Positions 36,720-48,019 of a stretch of DNA of 64,000 nucleotides are shown piece after piece; position 1 is the stretch's first letter, and every line of letters starts with the position of its first letter. The DNA is from Petunia secreta (taxonomy: Eukaryota > Streptophyta > Magnoliopsida > Solanales > Solanaceae). Below the pieces are notes generated by a model. The model saw only the letters and a program-made list of their open reading frames with translations. It did not search any database and had not been told where the DNA came from. The stretch covers positions 20,975,501 through 21,039,500 of the forward strand of contig JARKIP010000023.1 of assembly GCA_029990175.1 (NCBI GenBank), read 5' to 3'. The position numbers were made by a program, and so were the translations under genes.

Positions 36720-37470
36720 TATATTTGTAAGTCAATAAGGATTTGAACTTCAATCTAGATGGTCTTGAAGTTCTATCCATAATGTTGTAAAGTGTTGTGC
36801 ATATGGATTGAAGTTCTATTTATATAATACTTAAGTTCTATCCATAAGCGTTGAACTTCTATCTATATGGTCTTGAACTTTTTTATCCTTAAGCCTGTTG
36901 AAATTCTCCTACTATGTTCAGAACTTCTGTCTATGATGATTGAAATTTTATCTATATGGCCCTGAAGTACTATCCATAGAGGTCTCCCCTTATGGATTGA
37001 AGCTCTATTCATAAGGATTGAACTTGTATCTTTATGGCCATGAACTTCTATCCATAAAAGATCTCCTCTTATGGATTGAAGTTCTATGCATAAGCATTGA
37101 ACTTCCATTTCCTATTTACTGAACTTTCTACCTCTGCACATCTTATGTTCTAAACTTCTATCCATAAAGCTGTCCCCTTATGGATTGAAGTTCCATGCAT
37201 AAGGATTGAACTTCTATCTTTATGGCCCTGAACTTTTATCTCTGCACATCCTATTTACTGAGCTTTATGGATTTAAGTTCTATGCACAAAGATTGAACTT
37301 CCATTTCCTATTTACTGAACTTCTATCTCTGCACATTCTATGTTTCTGAAGTTCTGTCCATAAGGATTGAATTTCTATCTTATTGCCCTGAAACTTCTAT
37401 CCATAAAGCTCTCCCCTTATGGATTGAAGTTCTATATATAAGGATCTCTGCATATAGAAGTTTTATTCTT
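36720..37470 (+). repeat. GAASTTC repeat cluster 2 (intron of Ulp1-type gene)
   Basis: Dense units such as AAGTTCTATCCATAAGCGTTG then AACTTCTATCTATATGGTCTTG, with clear 21-bp spacing in places. It fills the intron between the exon ending at 36710 and the exon starting at 37518. Confidence 0.92.
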
Positions 37471-37517
37471 ATTTTAGTAAAGTGCTAATATATTTTTCAT
37501 GGTTTCTTTTTTAATAG

Positions 37518-38275
37518 AGGTTTGACAAATTTGAAACGGTTCCAATTGTACTTTCTGAGGAAGAAAAAAGGTCGGTGAAATTGAATGTGACAGAAGCGGC
37601 TCCTATTGTTGCATTTAAACAAAGAAAAGGAAAAAAAGTTGTTGATCGTGTTGCTGAGAGTGAGGATAGCGGTGCTGAGAATGAGGATAGCGGTGCTGAG
37701 AGTGAGGATAATGGTCATGAAGGTTAGGATACTTGTTATGAGAGTCAGGATACTGGTGATGAGAGGCAGGATACTTCTCACGGTGTGCAGTTTGATCAAG
37801 ATTTAGTTGATGCAATTGTTAAAGTGAGTTTTGAAGTATCATGTACATTCATCTTTTTGTGTTTTTGTTTTAATTGAATATTTTATGAGTTTTATTGGTT
37901 TATTTTTGCAGAAGGTGAATATGAAAGTTTGGAAGAGGTTACATAGTCACCGACGCCGCATAAGGGGATATATTGGTGGTCTAGAGAACAAGGTTGACTA
38001 TGTTCTTGATTTTATGAAGAAGTTGGGTAAAAAATTCGAGGAACATGAGGAAAACAGGCGGAAAAGTAGAAGTGTAAGAAGGGGCAAGAAACAATCTAGC
38101 AGCTATGGCCATTCCTTAAACTTGTATGCACATGGAGGCAATGTTAGCATTGGAATGAGATATATATGTGTCTATAGTGGCGGGTATGTTAATACTGGAG
38201 TTGGTGATAGTCAATTGGGGAAGAGAAAGTCTCCTTCATTCAGAAAAAAAATCAAAATCTCAATCATATGTTAGA
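37518..38275 (+). pseudogene. Middle exons of the MULE Ulp1-type gene (acidic and basic linkers)
   Basis: Exon 37518-37823 (ag acceptor, gtgagt donor) begins RFDKFETVPIVLSEEEKRSV. It then carries imperfect 21-nt/7-residue repeats of the type ESEDSGA (about 37660-37780) with an internal TAG near 37726. Exon 37912 onward reads KVNMKVWKRLHSHRRRIRGYIGGLE, then a Lys/Arg-rich stretch with a weak heptad pattern, to a stop at 38272-38274. Acidic repeat followed by a short basic coiled-coil-like stretch is a common layout between DUF1985 and Ulp1. No known catalytic motif. Confidence 0.6.
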
Positions 38276-38399
38276 CAAGAAGAAGGCAGGGATGGCAGTA
38301 TAGTTAGGAAATCGAAATCTCATTCAGATGTAAGAAAAGAAGGCAGTGATGGCATGTAGGTCAAAAATCAGCTACACAATTGCATGGACAATCGCAAGG

Positions 38400-39887
38400 A
38401 GAGTTAGTCAGCAAAACACCTTCATAATTGCATGCAGAAGGTGAATTGGACATGTATGGTGAATTGACTGCGGCACAAAATGAAGTTCTTGAAATTTCCT
38501 TACAACTTGTTAGTGGAGACCTTGATCTGAAAGCAGTTGGTTTCAGTCCTGAGGTTATGAGTGTGGGGAAAAGAGGTGCAACTTCTATGTCTATTGTTGA
38601 CGCGTCGACTCGTCCTGCTATTGAGTTGTCATAGTATGTAGTTTCTACACCTGTCCAAGCAAAAACATATCAAAGGAAAAAGAAGAAATTAAAGAAACAA
38701 CGTTTCGATGATAGGCCTACATTTAATATACTGTCATCGAGTTAAGAAAGTAGTAGTGAAGGTTCATGTGATGCTAAAGATACACCAAGGGCTGAAGGAA
38801 TTCAGCAAGATATGTCAAAAACTCAGCAGCAGTGTATTGAGAATGAACTGGGGAAAGAACAAGGCATAATTCAGGAACAGAAGAGGACTCATGACATTGT
38901 AATAGAGAATGTTGAGGCGAGTTATCAAGCAGGAAGAGAAGAGGAGTTGACTGAACAAGGACAGGCTCTTGAAATTCTCTTGGACAAAGGGCAGTCAATC
39001 GACCAAGTAGGCAAAGAAGAAGCGATGACGCAGGAAAAGGAGACATCTTTTGACGTTGTTATAGAGAATGCTGAGGCAAGTAAGCAAACAGAAAGAGAAG
39101 GGGACATGACTGAAGAACAACAGTCTCTTGGAAGTCTTGTGGGCAAAGGTCAGTCAATTGATGAAGCGGGCAAAGAAGAGGTGATGACACTGGATCAGGA
39201 GAGGCCTCTTCATATTGTTATAGAGAATGTCGAGGCAAGTGAGCAAGCTGGAAGAGAAGGTGATTTGACTGAACAACAACAGACTTTTGAAAGTCTTGTG
39301 GACAAACGACAGTCGGTCGACGAAGCGGGCAAAGAAGAAGTAATGACATAGGAACAAAAGAGGCCTGTTCAGATTGGTATGGTGAGTGTCGAGGCAAGTA
39401 AGCAAGCAGGAAGAGAAGGGGAACTAACTGAAGAACAACTTGATCTTGGAAGTCTTGTGGGCAAACGTCAGTCAGTCGACGAAGCGGACAAAGAAGAGGT
39501 GATGACACATGAACAGGAGATGCCTCTTCAAATTGTTATGGAGAATGCCGAGGCAAGTGAGCAAGCAGGAAAAGAAGAGACTAAACAAAAACAAGTTCTT
39601 GAAAGAAATAAGGTAAATGCTGAGGCAAGTCATCCAGCAGGGATAGAACGGTTGATCCAAGGCGAGAAGCAGTCAGAGCAGCATCATCTTCTAGGGAAAA
39701 GGGACTGAAAGCCCAGTCAGTGGTTGTTATCTCTATATTTTGCTAGAAAGACTAAAAAGAAGATAACTGACTGGAAGGATAATTATAGACGTAGTTGTCC
39801 ATTCTATTACTTGAAGATTGATCTAGCAGTGTTGGTAGAGTTTGCAAATTGGTTGCTATTTCAAAGAAATGGCGCGGAACTTGAACA
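38400..39887 (+). pseudogene. Repeat-encoding exon of the MULE Ulp1-type gene
   Basis: A long frame with a few stops (near 38634, 38745 and 39349-39351). It contains five in-register 159-bp repeats starting at 38902, 39061, 39220, 39379 and 39538. Each encodes about 53 residues of the type IENVEASxQAGREGELTEQQ plus a DKxQSxDEAGKEEVMT tail, strongly acidic and probably helical. The end (about 39745-39887: DWKDNYRRSCPFYYLKIDLAVLVEFANWL) leads to a donor gtaagt at 39888. The repeats keep a multiple of three, arguing that they expanded while the gene was coding. Confidence 0.7.
38902..39696 (+). repeat. 159-bp tandem repeat, five units, coding register
   Basis: Unit starts are exactly 159 bp apart (38902, 39061, 39220, 39379, 39538), each marked by GAGAATG(T/C)(T/C)GAGGC or a close variant. 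The fifth unit is truncated and diverges after about 39600. Units differ by scattered substitutions. Confidence 0.93.
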
Positions 39888-39929
39888 GTAAGTCTATTTG
39901 TAGTTTTATGATTTCTTGTCTGTAGTTTT

Positions 39930-40590
39930 TTAAGTTCAGTGCATAGGGGATGAATTTCAAAACTTATAGTTCAATCCCCTATGGACTGAACTTCTTAGCC
40001 TATGAGTTCTGCCCATATGGATTGAAGTTCTGTGCATATGCACTTAAGTTCTATCTATAAGAATTGAAGTTCAATCATAATGGTCCTGGATTTGTGTCCA
40101 TAAGGATGTGGAAAGTTCTGTCCCTATAGGACTGAAGTTCTGTACATATTGACTTAAGTTCCATCTATAAGGACTGAACTTCAATCATATGTCCTTTGAA
40201 CTTCTATCTCTATTGATTGAAGTCCTGTGCATATGGACTTAAGTTCTATCTATAAGAATTGAACTTCAATGAAATGGCCATGGACTTCTGTCTACAAGGA
40301 TGTAGAAAGTTCTGTCCCTATAGGATTGACTCAAGTTCCATCTATAAGGACTGAACTTCAATCCTCAGGATGTTGAACTTAATATCTTACGATTTTCTCA
40401 AGTCCCTTCCTCTATGCAGTGAATTCAGTCCATATACAGGGGAGAAAAAGTGTTTGAAAGTTCAGTCCAATGGAGATGAACTTCAAAGTTTCCAAAATTG
40501 ATGAAGTTACAATTCCAATGGATTGAACTTCATTGCCTATGATATTCTTAAGTTCATTCCTTATGGAAAAGTAACATGTTTTTGTATCAT
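39930..40590 (+). repeat. GAASTTC repeat cluster 3 (intron of Ulp1-type gene)
   Basis: Same motif family, e.g. ATTGAAGTTCTGTGCATATGC and ACTGAACTTCAATC, with a local higher-order duplication of about 180 bp. It fills the intron between the donor at 39888 and the acceptor before 40607. Confidence 0.9.
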
Positions 40591-40606
40591 GTATCTTTTT
40601 AATTAG

Positions 40607-41679
40607 GAATAACCGTACTGCTTATATACCCGATAATGATTACGACAATGATCCATATCAGTTGGAAACTATCAAGCCAGACAAGCAGTAGTTTTTGGAG
40701 TTCGTAAACGTTGTCTACCCTGTGACTAATAATGTTAGTGCATATTCTGTTTTTGGTTTGTTCTGTATTCATTATTACTTTTCTGTGTGTTGACTAAACA
40801 GGTTTTTTTTTTTTTTTTTTTTTTACAGCATGTTGATATTGTTATGTATTATCTCAGAAAGAGGGCATGCTACCATTTGTTCCAATTTCCTCATACACTT
40901 TTGATTACTGATATAGATTTTGATAGTTATATATGCTCTGTTTATCAGTAAAATTTCAAAGGTAAAAAGAAAAGACCAGGTAATGAAATCTGGCTGTGTA
41001 TGTGCAATTATCTTCATGGCCTGGAACGGAGGTTTTTAATTCCATGGAGTGGAGTTGATAAATTCTATTTTCCATGTCGATTGCAAGCAACACCTGGTGA
41101 AATGGCGACACATTACTTTTTGACAGTCTTGGATATGCACGAGAAGAAAATACGTGTATATGATTCGATGGTCACCACAAAGAAGCCATCAGAGAAAAAA
41201 TTTAACCACATGAAGGGTTATGCTGTTGTGCTCCAACATCTTTTGAAGTATGTCAAGTTTGGAGAGATACATGATTCGTTTAAAGACGATAAGTTCAATA
41301 GGGTCTTTAGAATTGAGTGGGTACTATCACCAAATCAACTAGATGGGTAAGTTTTGTCATTTTTGTGCAAGTTTTAGTGCAAATTATATATAATTGTCTA
41401 AATTTATAACCCCCTGCCCACTTATATGTCTTACTCTTTATTTTGGTTTGTTTTTTTAGGACTAGTTGTGACGCTTTTGTAATATGGTATGTTGATCTAC
41501 TGACCAGGGGTAAAGATGTTCAAGATATTCAACCAGATCAAATTCATAATTACAGGGCACGGTTTGGTTGTCAGGTTTGGGCTCATGGCCGTGGAAAGGC
41601 TAGGAATGGATTTGAGACTCCACCAGAATTGGTTGACCATGATTATGGACAACATAATGAAGACATGTGTCAGTTATAG
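40607..41679 (+). pseudogene. Ulp1 (C48) cysteine-protease domain of the MULE gene
   Basis: Exons are about 40607-40731, 40829-41346 and 41460-41679. The text after the T-rich acceptor at 40828 reads HVDIVMYYLRKRACY, typical of the region before the protease in plant transposon Ulp1 proteins. The C48 series is visible: catalytic His in ATHYFLTVLDM, Asp in IRVYDSM, then across a clean intron (gatg|gtaagt ... ttttag|gact) the Gln/Cys element NQLDGTSCDAFVIWY. Stops near 40689 and 40949 break the frame. C48 enzymes cleave SUMO conjugates; the function in transposons is unclear. The catalytic residues are retained although the whole gene is a pseudogene. Confidence 0.85.
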
Positions 41680-41839
41680 ATGTTTTTGTTTTTACCTTCT
41701 GAATTCCTAGTAGTATTGTGTAATGTTTTTACGTAATATATGGTGAAATAGATATTATGTACAGATGAACATATTATTATGCATAGATTTTATGTAAATG
41801 CCATGTTGTTGCGGTGATATTTTTTAGCATGAATGTATT

Positions 41840-43140
41840 TTATCCATAAGGACTGATTTCAGTCAATGACAGTGGCGTACGCAGGATATTTTGCCAGCGG
41901 TGTCACTTCCATATAGAGACAACAGATCTAGAAAATTTTTCCAAGATCCCAATTAGGTTTCAAAGTCAAGGATTTTATTTTAAGCGTAGTGCTCTTATTT
42001 TATAATTGGACATTTTACTATTAAATTTTGTAAAAGATTGCACCTAGCAAAAGTGATTTTACACCTCTTAAATTTAAGATTGCACCTAGCAAAAGTAGTT
42101 TTACACCTCTTAAATTTGTTCAAGATCTAAGGATCGATCCTCACTAACATCAAATTTTTATAATCGAATACTAAAAGATTCACAAAAATCGATTAAAGTG
42201 CAGCTAAGGAGATTCGATCTCACTTCATCAGGGAGGATAGCAACACTCCCAACCACTGCATCACCAAGACCCTTTAGTTCAAGCAGTGTCACACTTCATT
42301 TTTGTAGCAATATACTGTAGTTTTTTCATTTATATATATATACACTCGGTAAAAATTTTCGAGGCAGCAGTGTCCCGTGACCCCCCTACCCCTAAGGTAG
42401 TTTCGCCCCTGGTCAATGAGCATTGGACTTCAATCCATATGGACTGAAGTTCCATCCATAAGGATAGTGAATCTCTGCCCATATGGATTGAAGTTTCTGA
42501 TGCATATCCAAATAATTTAATAATGATTAAACTTTTTTCCCAGTATTTGAGGGTTGAATTTTATATATTATGAGTTTTCACTTCTGCCCATAAGGATTGA
42601 ACTTCTGTATTTAAGTATGAAAGTTTTATAAATTATGAGATTGAACTTCTACACAGAAGCATTGAACTTCTGTCTTTTAAGGATGGAATATGAGTTTGAA
42701 CTTCTACTCACAATATTGAACTTCTGTCTCTAAATTATGAGCGGAAGTTTATAAATTATGAGCTTGAACTTCTTCCCACAGGGGATTGAACTTTTGTCTT
42801 TTAAGGATGGAAATTTTTTATAACTAACTTCCCCGCATGGATTGAAGTTTTTGTGCATATCGGCTGAGCCTAATGGACTGAAATTACTTAACAATATAAG
42901 TTTGAGTTTGCTTAGAGATAAAGAGAGAATCACTTAATAGTTCTAATGGATGTAGACAAATTTAGTGCTAACTTGTAGTAATGTACAAAAACCATATATC
43001 AGCCTCTAAGCATTGAAGTTTTTATAGGATAAAATTAACTTCTATGCTCAAGGATTAAAGTTTTTATAGGCCAATATTAACTTCTATCCTCAAGGATTGA
43101 AGTTGAACTTTAACTTCAATCCTTGAGGAAAGAAGTTAAT
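41840..43140 (+). repeat. GAASTTC repeat cluster 4 (3' of Ulp1-type gene)
   Basis: Units at 41840-41860 and 42420-42900, and again at 42990-43135, are interrupted by the small hAT element at 41870-42411. In the 42540-42800 part the motif is spaced more widely and often reads GAACTTCTGTC. Confidence 0.88.
41870..42411. mobile_element. 542-bp non-autonomous hAT element
   Basis: A perfect 8-bp target duplication GTCAATGA (41862-41869, 42412-42419) flanks ends reading CAGTGGCGTACGC and, on the complement, CAGGGGCGAAACT. The 8-bp duplication and CAG-G-GGCG ends are diagnostic of hAT. No coding capacity. It inserted into the repeat cluster, so it is younger than the cluster. Confidence 0.93.
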
Positions 43141-43173
43141 GTAATAACTTCTCTTTTAATCTGAGTCATCCAA

Positions 43174-43193
43174 CACAACAACAACATACCCAG
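43174..43193 (-). mobile_element. 20-bp SINE 3'-end micro-insertion
   Basis: cacaacaacaacatacccag is flanked on both sides by near-identical 19-bp direct repeats (43155-43173 TTTAATCTGAGTCATCCAA; 43194-43212 differs at one base). On the minus strand the insert reads ctgggtatgttgttgttgtg, the 3' terminus with TTG tail of an Au-type SINE. It appears to be an extremely 5'-truncated retroposition event. Confidence 0.75.
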
Positions 43194-43558
43194 TTTAATC
43201 TGAGCCATCCAATTTTATTAAATCAGACTAGGTCCCAAGATGTCCTTTTTTAATCCTAAAGATTATCTTTGTATTTCATTTTCTTTAGCCGCATCCATAG
43301 CCTGTGTCTATTCTTCTTCCTTGTTTTAGTTTGTCTATTGTTCTTCCACGATGAAAAACTAGAAAATGATGGGGATGAAAAATTTGATCCTTTTCTATAT
43401 TACTAACGGGAATATCCCAGCTTTTGAATTACTCTGACTGATTCATACACTCTCACCGACGATTTTGTAATTAGCTTTGGCCTTTGAAATTTTACATTTT
43501 CTTTAAAGTAAATTTTAAAATAATTGTCATTTTAATGTATACTTTTATTTTTTTCGCA

Positions 43559-43890
43559 GATTCTTCCAGTGAATATCCGTGGATATCTTCCTCCTAAGGC
43601 AAACACTTCCATTCTATAGTGTGATGGGAAGCCATGGTATATGAAGCTTAAGAGTGGAAAAAATAGCTGACGAAGGTTGAACAAGGGGTGGGCAACATTT
43701 GTAACAGCAAACAATCTGAAGACGGACGATTATGTGAACTTTAAACTTGTTGAAAGTACTGTCGAGTATGTGAAGTTTGTCGTTACAGTTTTTGACCCAC
43801 TGTCCCCGAAGATGATTGTGATTCTGAATGTGAAATTTGTCGTTACAATGAAGGAAGGCCCAACAAAGGCGAATCTGATGATGATTTGAT
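43559..43890 (+). pseudogene. B3 DNA-binding domain remnant (REM-like) inside the MULE
   Basis: After a T-rich acceptor (tttttcgcag, ending 43559) the frame reads ILPVNIRGYLPPKANTS, a TAG, then CDGKPWYMKLKSGKNS, a TGA, then NKGWATFVTANNLKTDDYVNF and KFVVTVFD. This is the B3 fold order: N-arm strands, a W-x-V/M-K-L strand, the GW..FV..N.L..GD..V.F core, and a final hydrophobic strand. B3 proteins bind DNA in plant transcription factors. Two in-frame stops disable it. It lies between the Ulp1-type gene and MURA, on the Ulp1 strand. It is either a captured host gene fragment or part of a MULE accessory gene; the sequence alone does not decide. Confidence 0.72.
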
Positions 43891-44209
43891 AAATGGTGCA
43901 GGAACTTCTAGTGATCCAGTCATGATTGATTAATGGAGAAGATGAAATATTAGTTGTAGGAGTTTAAATCCCATGTTGGTCTGTATTAGGAGTTTAAATA
44001 TCTTTCTATGCTAGGAGTTTAAATATCTGTTTGTATTAGGTGTTTAAATGCTTAATTTCAATATTTTGTTGGTCTATATATGATCCTATGTTTTTAAGTA
44101 ATTAGATGTTTGTATTTTAGAAATGACATTTTCTAATGGAATGTATGTTCATGTTTGCATTTCCTTAATTCTGGTTAATGTATTCTGTGATTAATTTGAG
44201 CCATAAATA

Positions 44210-44910
44210 TTAATTTAAACTTAAGGATTGAACTTATATTTTTAACAATTGGTATGTAAATGCCCTGAAGTTGTATCCCTATTTACAGAACTTCAAAAAA
44301 ATGCAACTTCAGTCTTTAAGGGTTGAACGTCTGTCCATAAGGATTGACGTTTCTATAAAAATTTCAAAAAATGTGACATCAACCTTCAAGGGTTGAAGTT
44401 CTATCCCTATATGCTGAACTTCAAAAAATGCAACTTCAGTCTTTAAGGGTTGAAGTTTTCATATTTAAAGGATGAACTTCTCTCCATAAGGATTGAAGTT
44501 TAATTAAAAGGTTAAAAAATGTAACTTCAGTCTTTTAAGGGTTGAAATTTTTCATATGGTCATATTGAATTTCTAACATAAGGATTGAAGTTATAAAAAT
44601 ATCAAAAAATACTTTCAGTCTTTAAGGGTTGAAGTTCTTTTGATAATCAAATGATGAACTTCTCTCAACAAGGATTGAAGTTTATTTAAAAAGTGCAACA
44701 TCAATATTTAGTGTGAAGTTCTATTCATAAGGATTGAAATTTAGTTTTGATGGAGTGAATTTACTACAAATTCAATCTTAAATAGACTGAAACTACTTCA
44801 AATTTAGTCTTGTTCAACTGAATTTACTTCAAAGTCAGTCGTGTTCGACTGAATTACTTCAAACTCAATTTTTAATTGACTGAAAGTACTTCAACTACAA
44901 GTAGTTTATG
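44210..44910 (+). repeat. GAASTTC repeat cluster 5
   Basis: Units such as GGATTGAAGTTTCT and GGGTTGAAGTTC alternate with 'aaaaaatgcaacttcagtcttt' blocks; more diverged than clusters 1-3. From about 44750 on it grades into repeated 'actgaa(t/c)ttacttcaaa' words. Confidence 0.82.
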
Positions 44911-45089
44911 TCAAATACTAGTATTAAACTTATTAAAAAATAGTTAAAGAACATGAAAACCATCCAAACAAATTATAATAAACTGCAATCAAAGTTTTGA
45001 GTTCATATCTTGAATGTTGATAAGAAATTATCAGCAATTTTTGATTTGTCTTCAATTATTTCTACACCATCATTCACCACCAAGCAGTT

Positions 45090-47966
45090 TCATGCAACAA
45101 AAAGAAGTGAAGAAATCAAATTAGTAGGAGGGAAATATTTAGTAAAAAAAAGTTTATGGATAATGAAGGAAGTAGCAGTATCTATATATCCTTGAGTAGG
45201 GTCGGAGAACTGGACTATTTGTGCACGAGGTTCTATCATGTCCTCTATTTTTGCATCGACTACATTTAGTTGATTTGACTCGTGCAGACTCAGCAATTGA
45301 GATGTATCTCTTCGTTTTCCTTCTCCCTCATTGTATTTTGACATTAGGAGTTTCTATCCTTTGGGTTTTCACAGTATCTGGTACATTCCAAGAGCTTTTA
45401 TGCCCTATCATTCACCTCACCTTGATATGTGTTTAACCAAAAGTCTCGTGAATACCATTTTGAGCATAACTTAGATTTCACCAGACGTCTTTTCTCAATG
45501 CATGAAATTGCATGTACACATGGGAGTTCATCAGTCTGGAATTCAAGACAGTCACACGTCTTATTCTTTAAGTCGAGGTTGAAGCTTTTTTCTTCATCTT
45601 GCACATTGACTGTTGTTGTACCTGTTGGGAATACCTATTTGAAATAAAAATTAATAAATTTTCTAAGTCAGTACAGATGGTATTTAAATCGGCTATTACT
45701 AATTCAGAGCAAGAGTTCATGAGTACAGTTCTAATGGACTGATTGAAGTTCAAATCATATGGACTGAAGTTCAATCCCACAAGGATTGAACTCCACTACT
45801 TGAACTTCCTTACTGTTATGGACTGAAGTTCAATTAACAAGTATTGAACTCCCCCTGATGCCTTATGTATGGAAGTTCTACCCTCAAGGATTGAACCCCC
45901 TCTCCTCTTTTTTTACTGAAGTTCTATCCACCGTGATTGAACTTCCCTACCCCCTATGATCTGAAGTTCTATCCACAGGGATTGAACTCCCCTCCCACCT
46001 CCTTATGATCTGAAGTTCTCTATCCACATGGATTGAACTCCTCCACCCATACGATCTGAAGTTCTATCCATAGATATAAATATGATATATAAGTAATGCA
46101 AGAGGGAAGAACAAGTCCTGAATTTCAAATGGGCAACTCTCTTGCTTCAAGTAATACAGAATTCATCGACTCAACCATATTTGTTGTAAGCATATCATAT
46201 CGCCGCCTCGGTGAGTAAGATCTAGCCTATCTTTCAGGTGGTTCTTTCATTATGTAGTTGAATGTGTTTTTATCCATTCCCTTTAATTGTGACATAAACT
46301 TATGAAAGTCTTCACGCTTATAAGCTCTTGCAGCAGTTTGAAACAGACTTATCACTGTGGTTCTCACGTTCTTTTGGTTTAGGTTCTTTTCAAAGTGGTA
46401 AATGCATATACCATGTTGGCTATCAAGATAAACTTGTGCAATTCCATGCACAATTGATTTGTTTATGTCTGACAGAAACACTAGTTCAGCACGAGTACCT
46501 ATTGTCTTTCGCAGTTCTGTGAAGAACCAAGTGTAAGCTTCATTATTTTCAGAGTCTGCAATTCCACAAACTAGAGGGAACAATTGATTATTTGCATCTT
46601 TTGCTATAGAAATGATGAGAACACCTAGATATTTTGCCTTCAGAAATATTGCGTCTACTGCTATGACTGGTCGACAATACCTCCAACCGTCTATTGATGT
46701 CTTGACAGCAACAAACATATACATAAACCTGAAATATTTTAACATAGGACAAAGTTAATTCTTAGAAAGTTTTGAATTTCATATAGGTATTGAATTCTTT
46801 TTTGAGAAATGCTTACCGATTAAGACTGTCTATTTTTATATTAGTGTGCGCGCCTGGATTTCTCTCTTTCAGCACATGCAAGTATGAAGGGAGGAGATGA
46901 TACTGCTCATGAGGTCGTCCCCTAATCAATCTGTTTGCTGCTTGAATTGAACGACATGCCTTGTGATATCCTATTTCAACCCCATGTATTATTCTCATTT
47001 CGTTGACAATAAATGTTGGTATAACTTCAGTTCTGTTGTCTCGGATGTTTTCGAGAAAGTATTCACTTATCAATGTTGATGTGGCATGTTTTTTATCATC
47101 CTTCTTAATGTCAACGGAGCATTTATGCATATTCTAAAACTTAATTACCTTTAACAGTAAGGAATCTTTTATCCTTCAGGCACGAATATTCCAATCACAG
47201 CTGGAATCGATGCATTTCAGTTCATATCTCGTTCTATTTGATCTAATAACCTTGAATTCAAAATGTTCCTTGATTGCCATCTTGATAAAACACTTCATCA
47301 CGGTTTCCTTGTTGTCAAATGTTGAGTATGCTGCTACATTTTTCGATTATATATCTCCTGTTAATATCATCGCTGGAGATTGTTTCTGTTTTACCCTGGA
47401 CATTTTCCTTTTGCTCTTGGCAGCCGATGTGCTACGAGGGCATTCAACTGTTGGCGCTGGTGACTGATATTGAGTATTATTTGTTTGTAGTGTCTCAACA
47501 ATGCCAGGTGTTTCAATTGCTAGATTGCAGACGATCTGCATTATCAAGTCCCCTTCTTCGTGTGGAAGCTCTGTGCATGGAGTCTGATTCACTTCAATTG
47601 CTTGATTGCAGTCGATCTGCATTATCAGGTTCCCCTCTTCGTGTGGAACCTTTGTGCATGGAGTTTGATTCTGTAGCTTGTCAATCACAAAACGGCTATT
47701 ATTGAAAGACGAATCATTCTTCAACAAGTGCATACATGTCCTGAGTTCTTCTTTGTAGTTACAAGCATTCCTTTCCTCGAATCTATTCTAGTATCAAACC
47801 ATATATTCACAGCTTCAGTGAAATGTATTGCTTCGTAAATCTTATCCATAAAAGTTCTGAATTTGATCATTTCGTTAACAAGTAGAAGTTTTGTTTCATG
47901 ATCCAAGTACTTGTAATCTTTTGTCCAATTCCCATTGAAAGCAATAACGAAACAAACTGTAGCCAT
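45090..47966 (-). pseudogene. MURA-type MULE transposase, interrupted
   Basis: Minus-strand order runs as follows. The N-terminal region starts MATVCFVIAFNG near 47966, with an internal near-repeat of a 24-residue segment (NQTPCTKVPHEEGNLIMQI/NQTPCTELPHEEGDLIMQI, about 47660-47510). Next is the MuDR DNA-binding region (KEHFEFKVIRSNR...YELKCI..SCDWNIRA, about 47300-47180; stops follow), then 47130-46813. The catalytic core (46745-46227) has first Asp in PVIAVDAIFLKAKY, the QLFPLVCGIADSENNEAYTWFF block, second Asp in FLSDINKSI, and the CIYHFEKNL block. A zinc SWIM finger KTCDCLEFQTDELPCVHAI lies at about 45560-45480. Frame changes and the repeat cluster at 45735-46075 separate the parts. The usual DG of the first Asp motif is DA here. 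It would cut and join MULE ends. Confidence 0.9.
45735..46080 (-). repeat. GAASTTC repeat cluster 6 (within the MURA gene)
   Basis: Units such as CTGAAGTTCTATCCACAGGG and ATTGAACTCCCC repeat between the transposase core and the SWIM-finger segment, so probably in an intron. The motif appears in the same family form as in cluster 1. Confidence 0.9.
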
Positions 47967-48019
47967 TCTGCATTGAATGAGTAATCCAAAATAAAGTAAT
48001 GTGTTAGTAGGGAAAGTTT

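Noticed and set aside
40607..41679. A host SUMO protease gene
   Set aside because: It is in line with DUF1985 and lies inside MULE borders beside MURA, with stops; a transposon gene explains it better.
45090..47966. A domesticated FAR1/MUSTANG-type gene
   Set aside because: Stops, frame changes and the location inside MULE borders indicate a transposon pseudogene.
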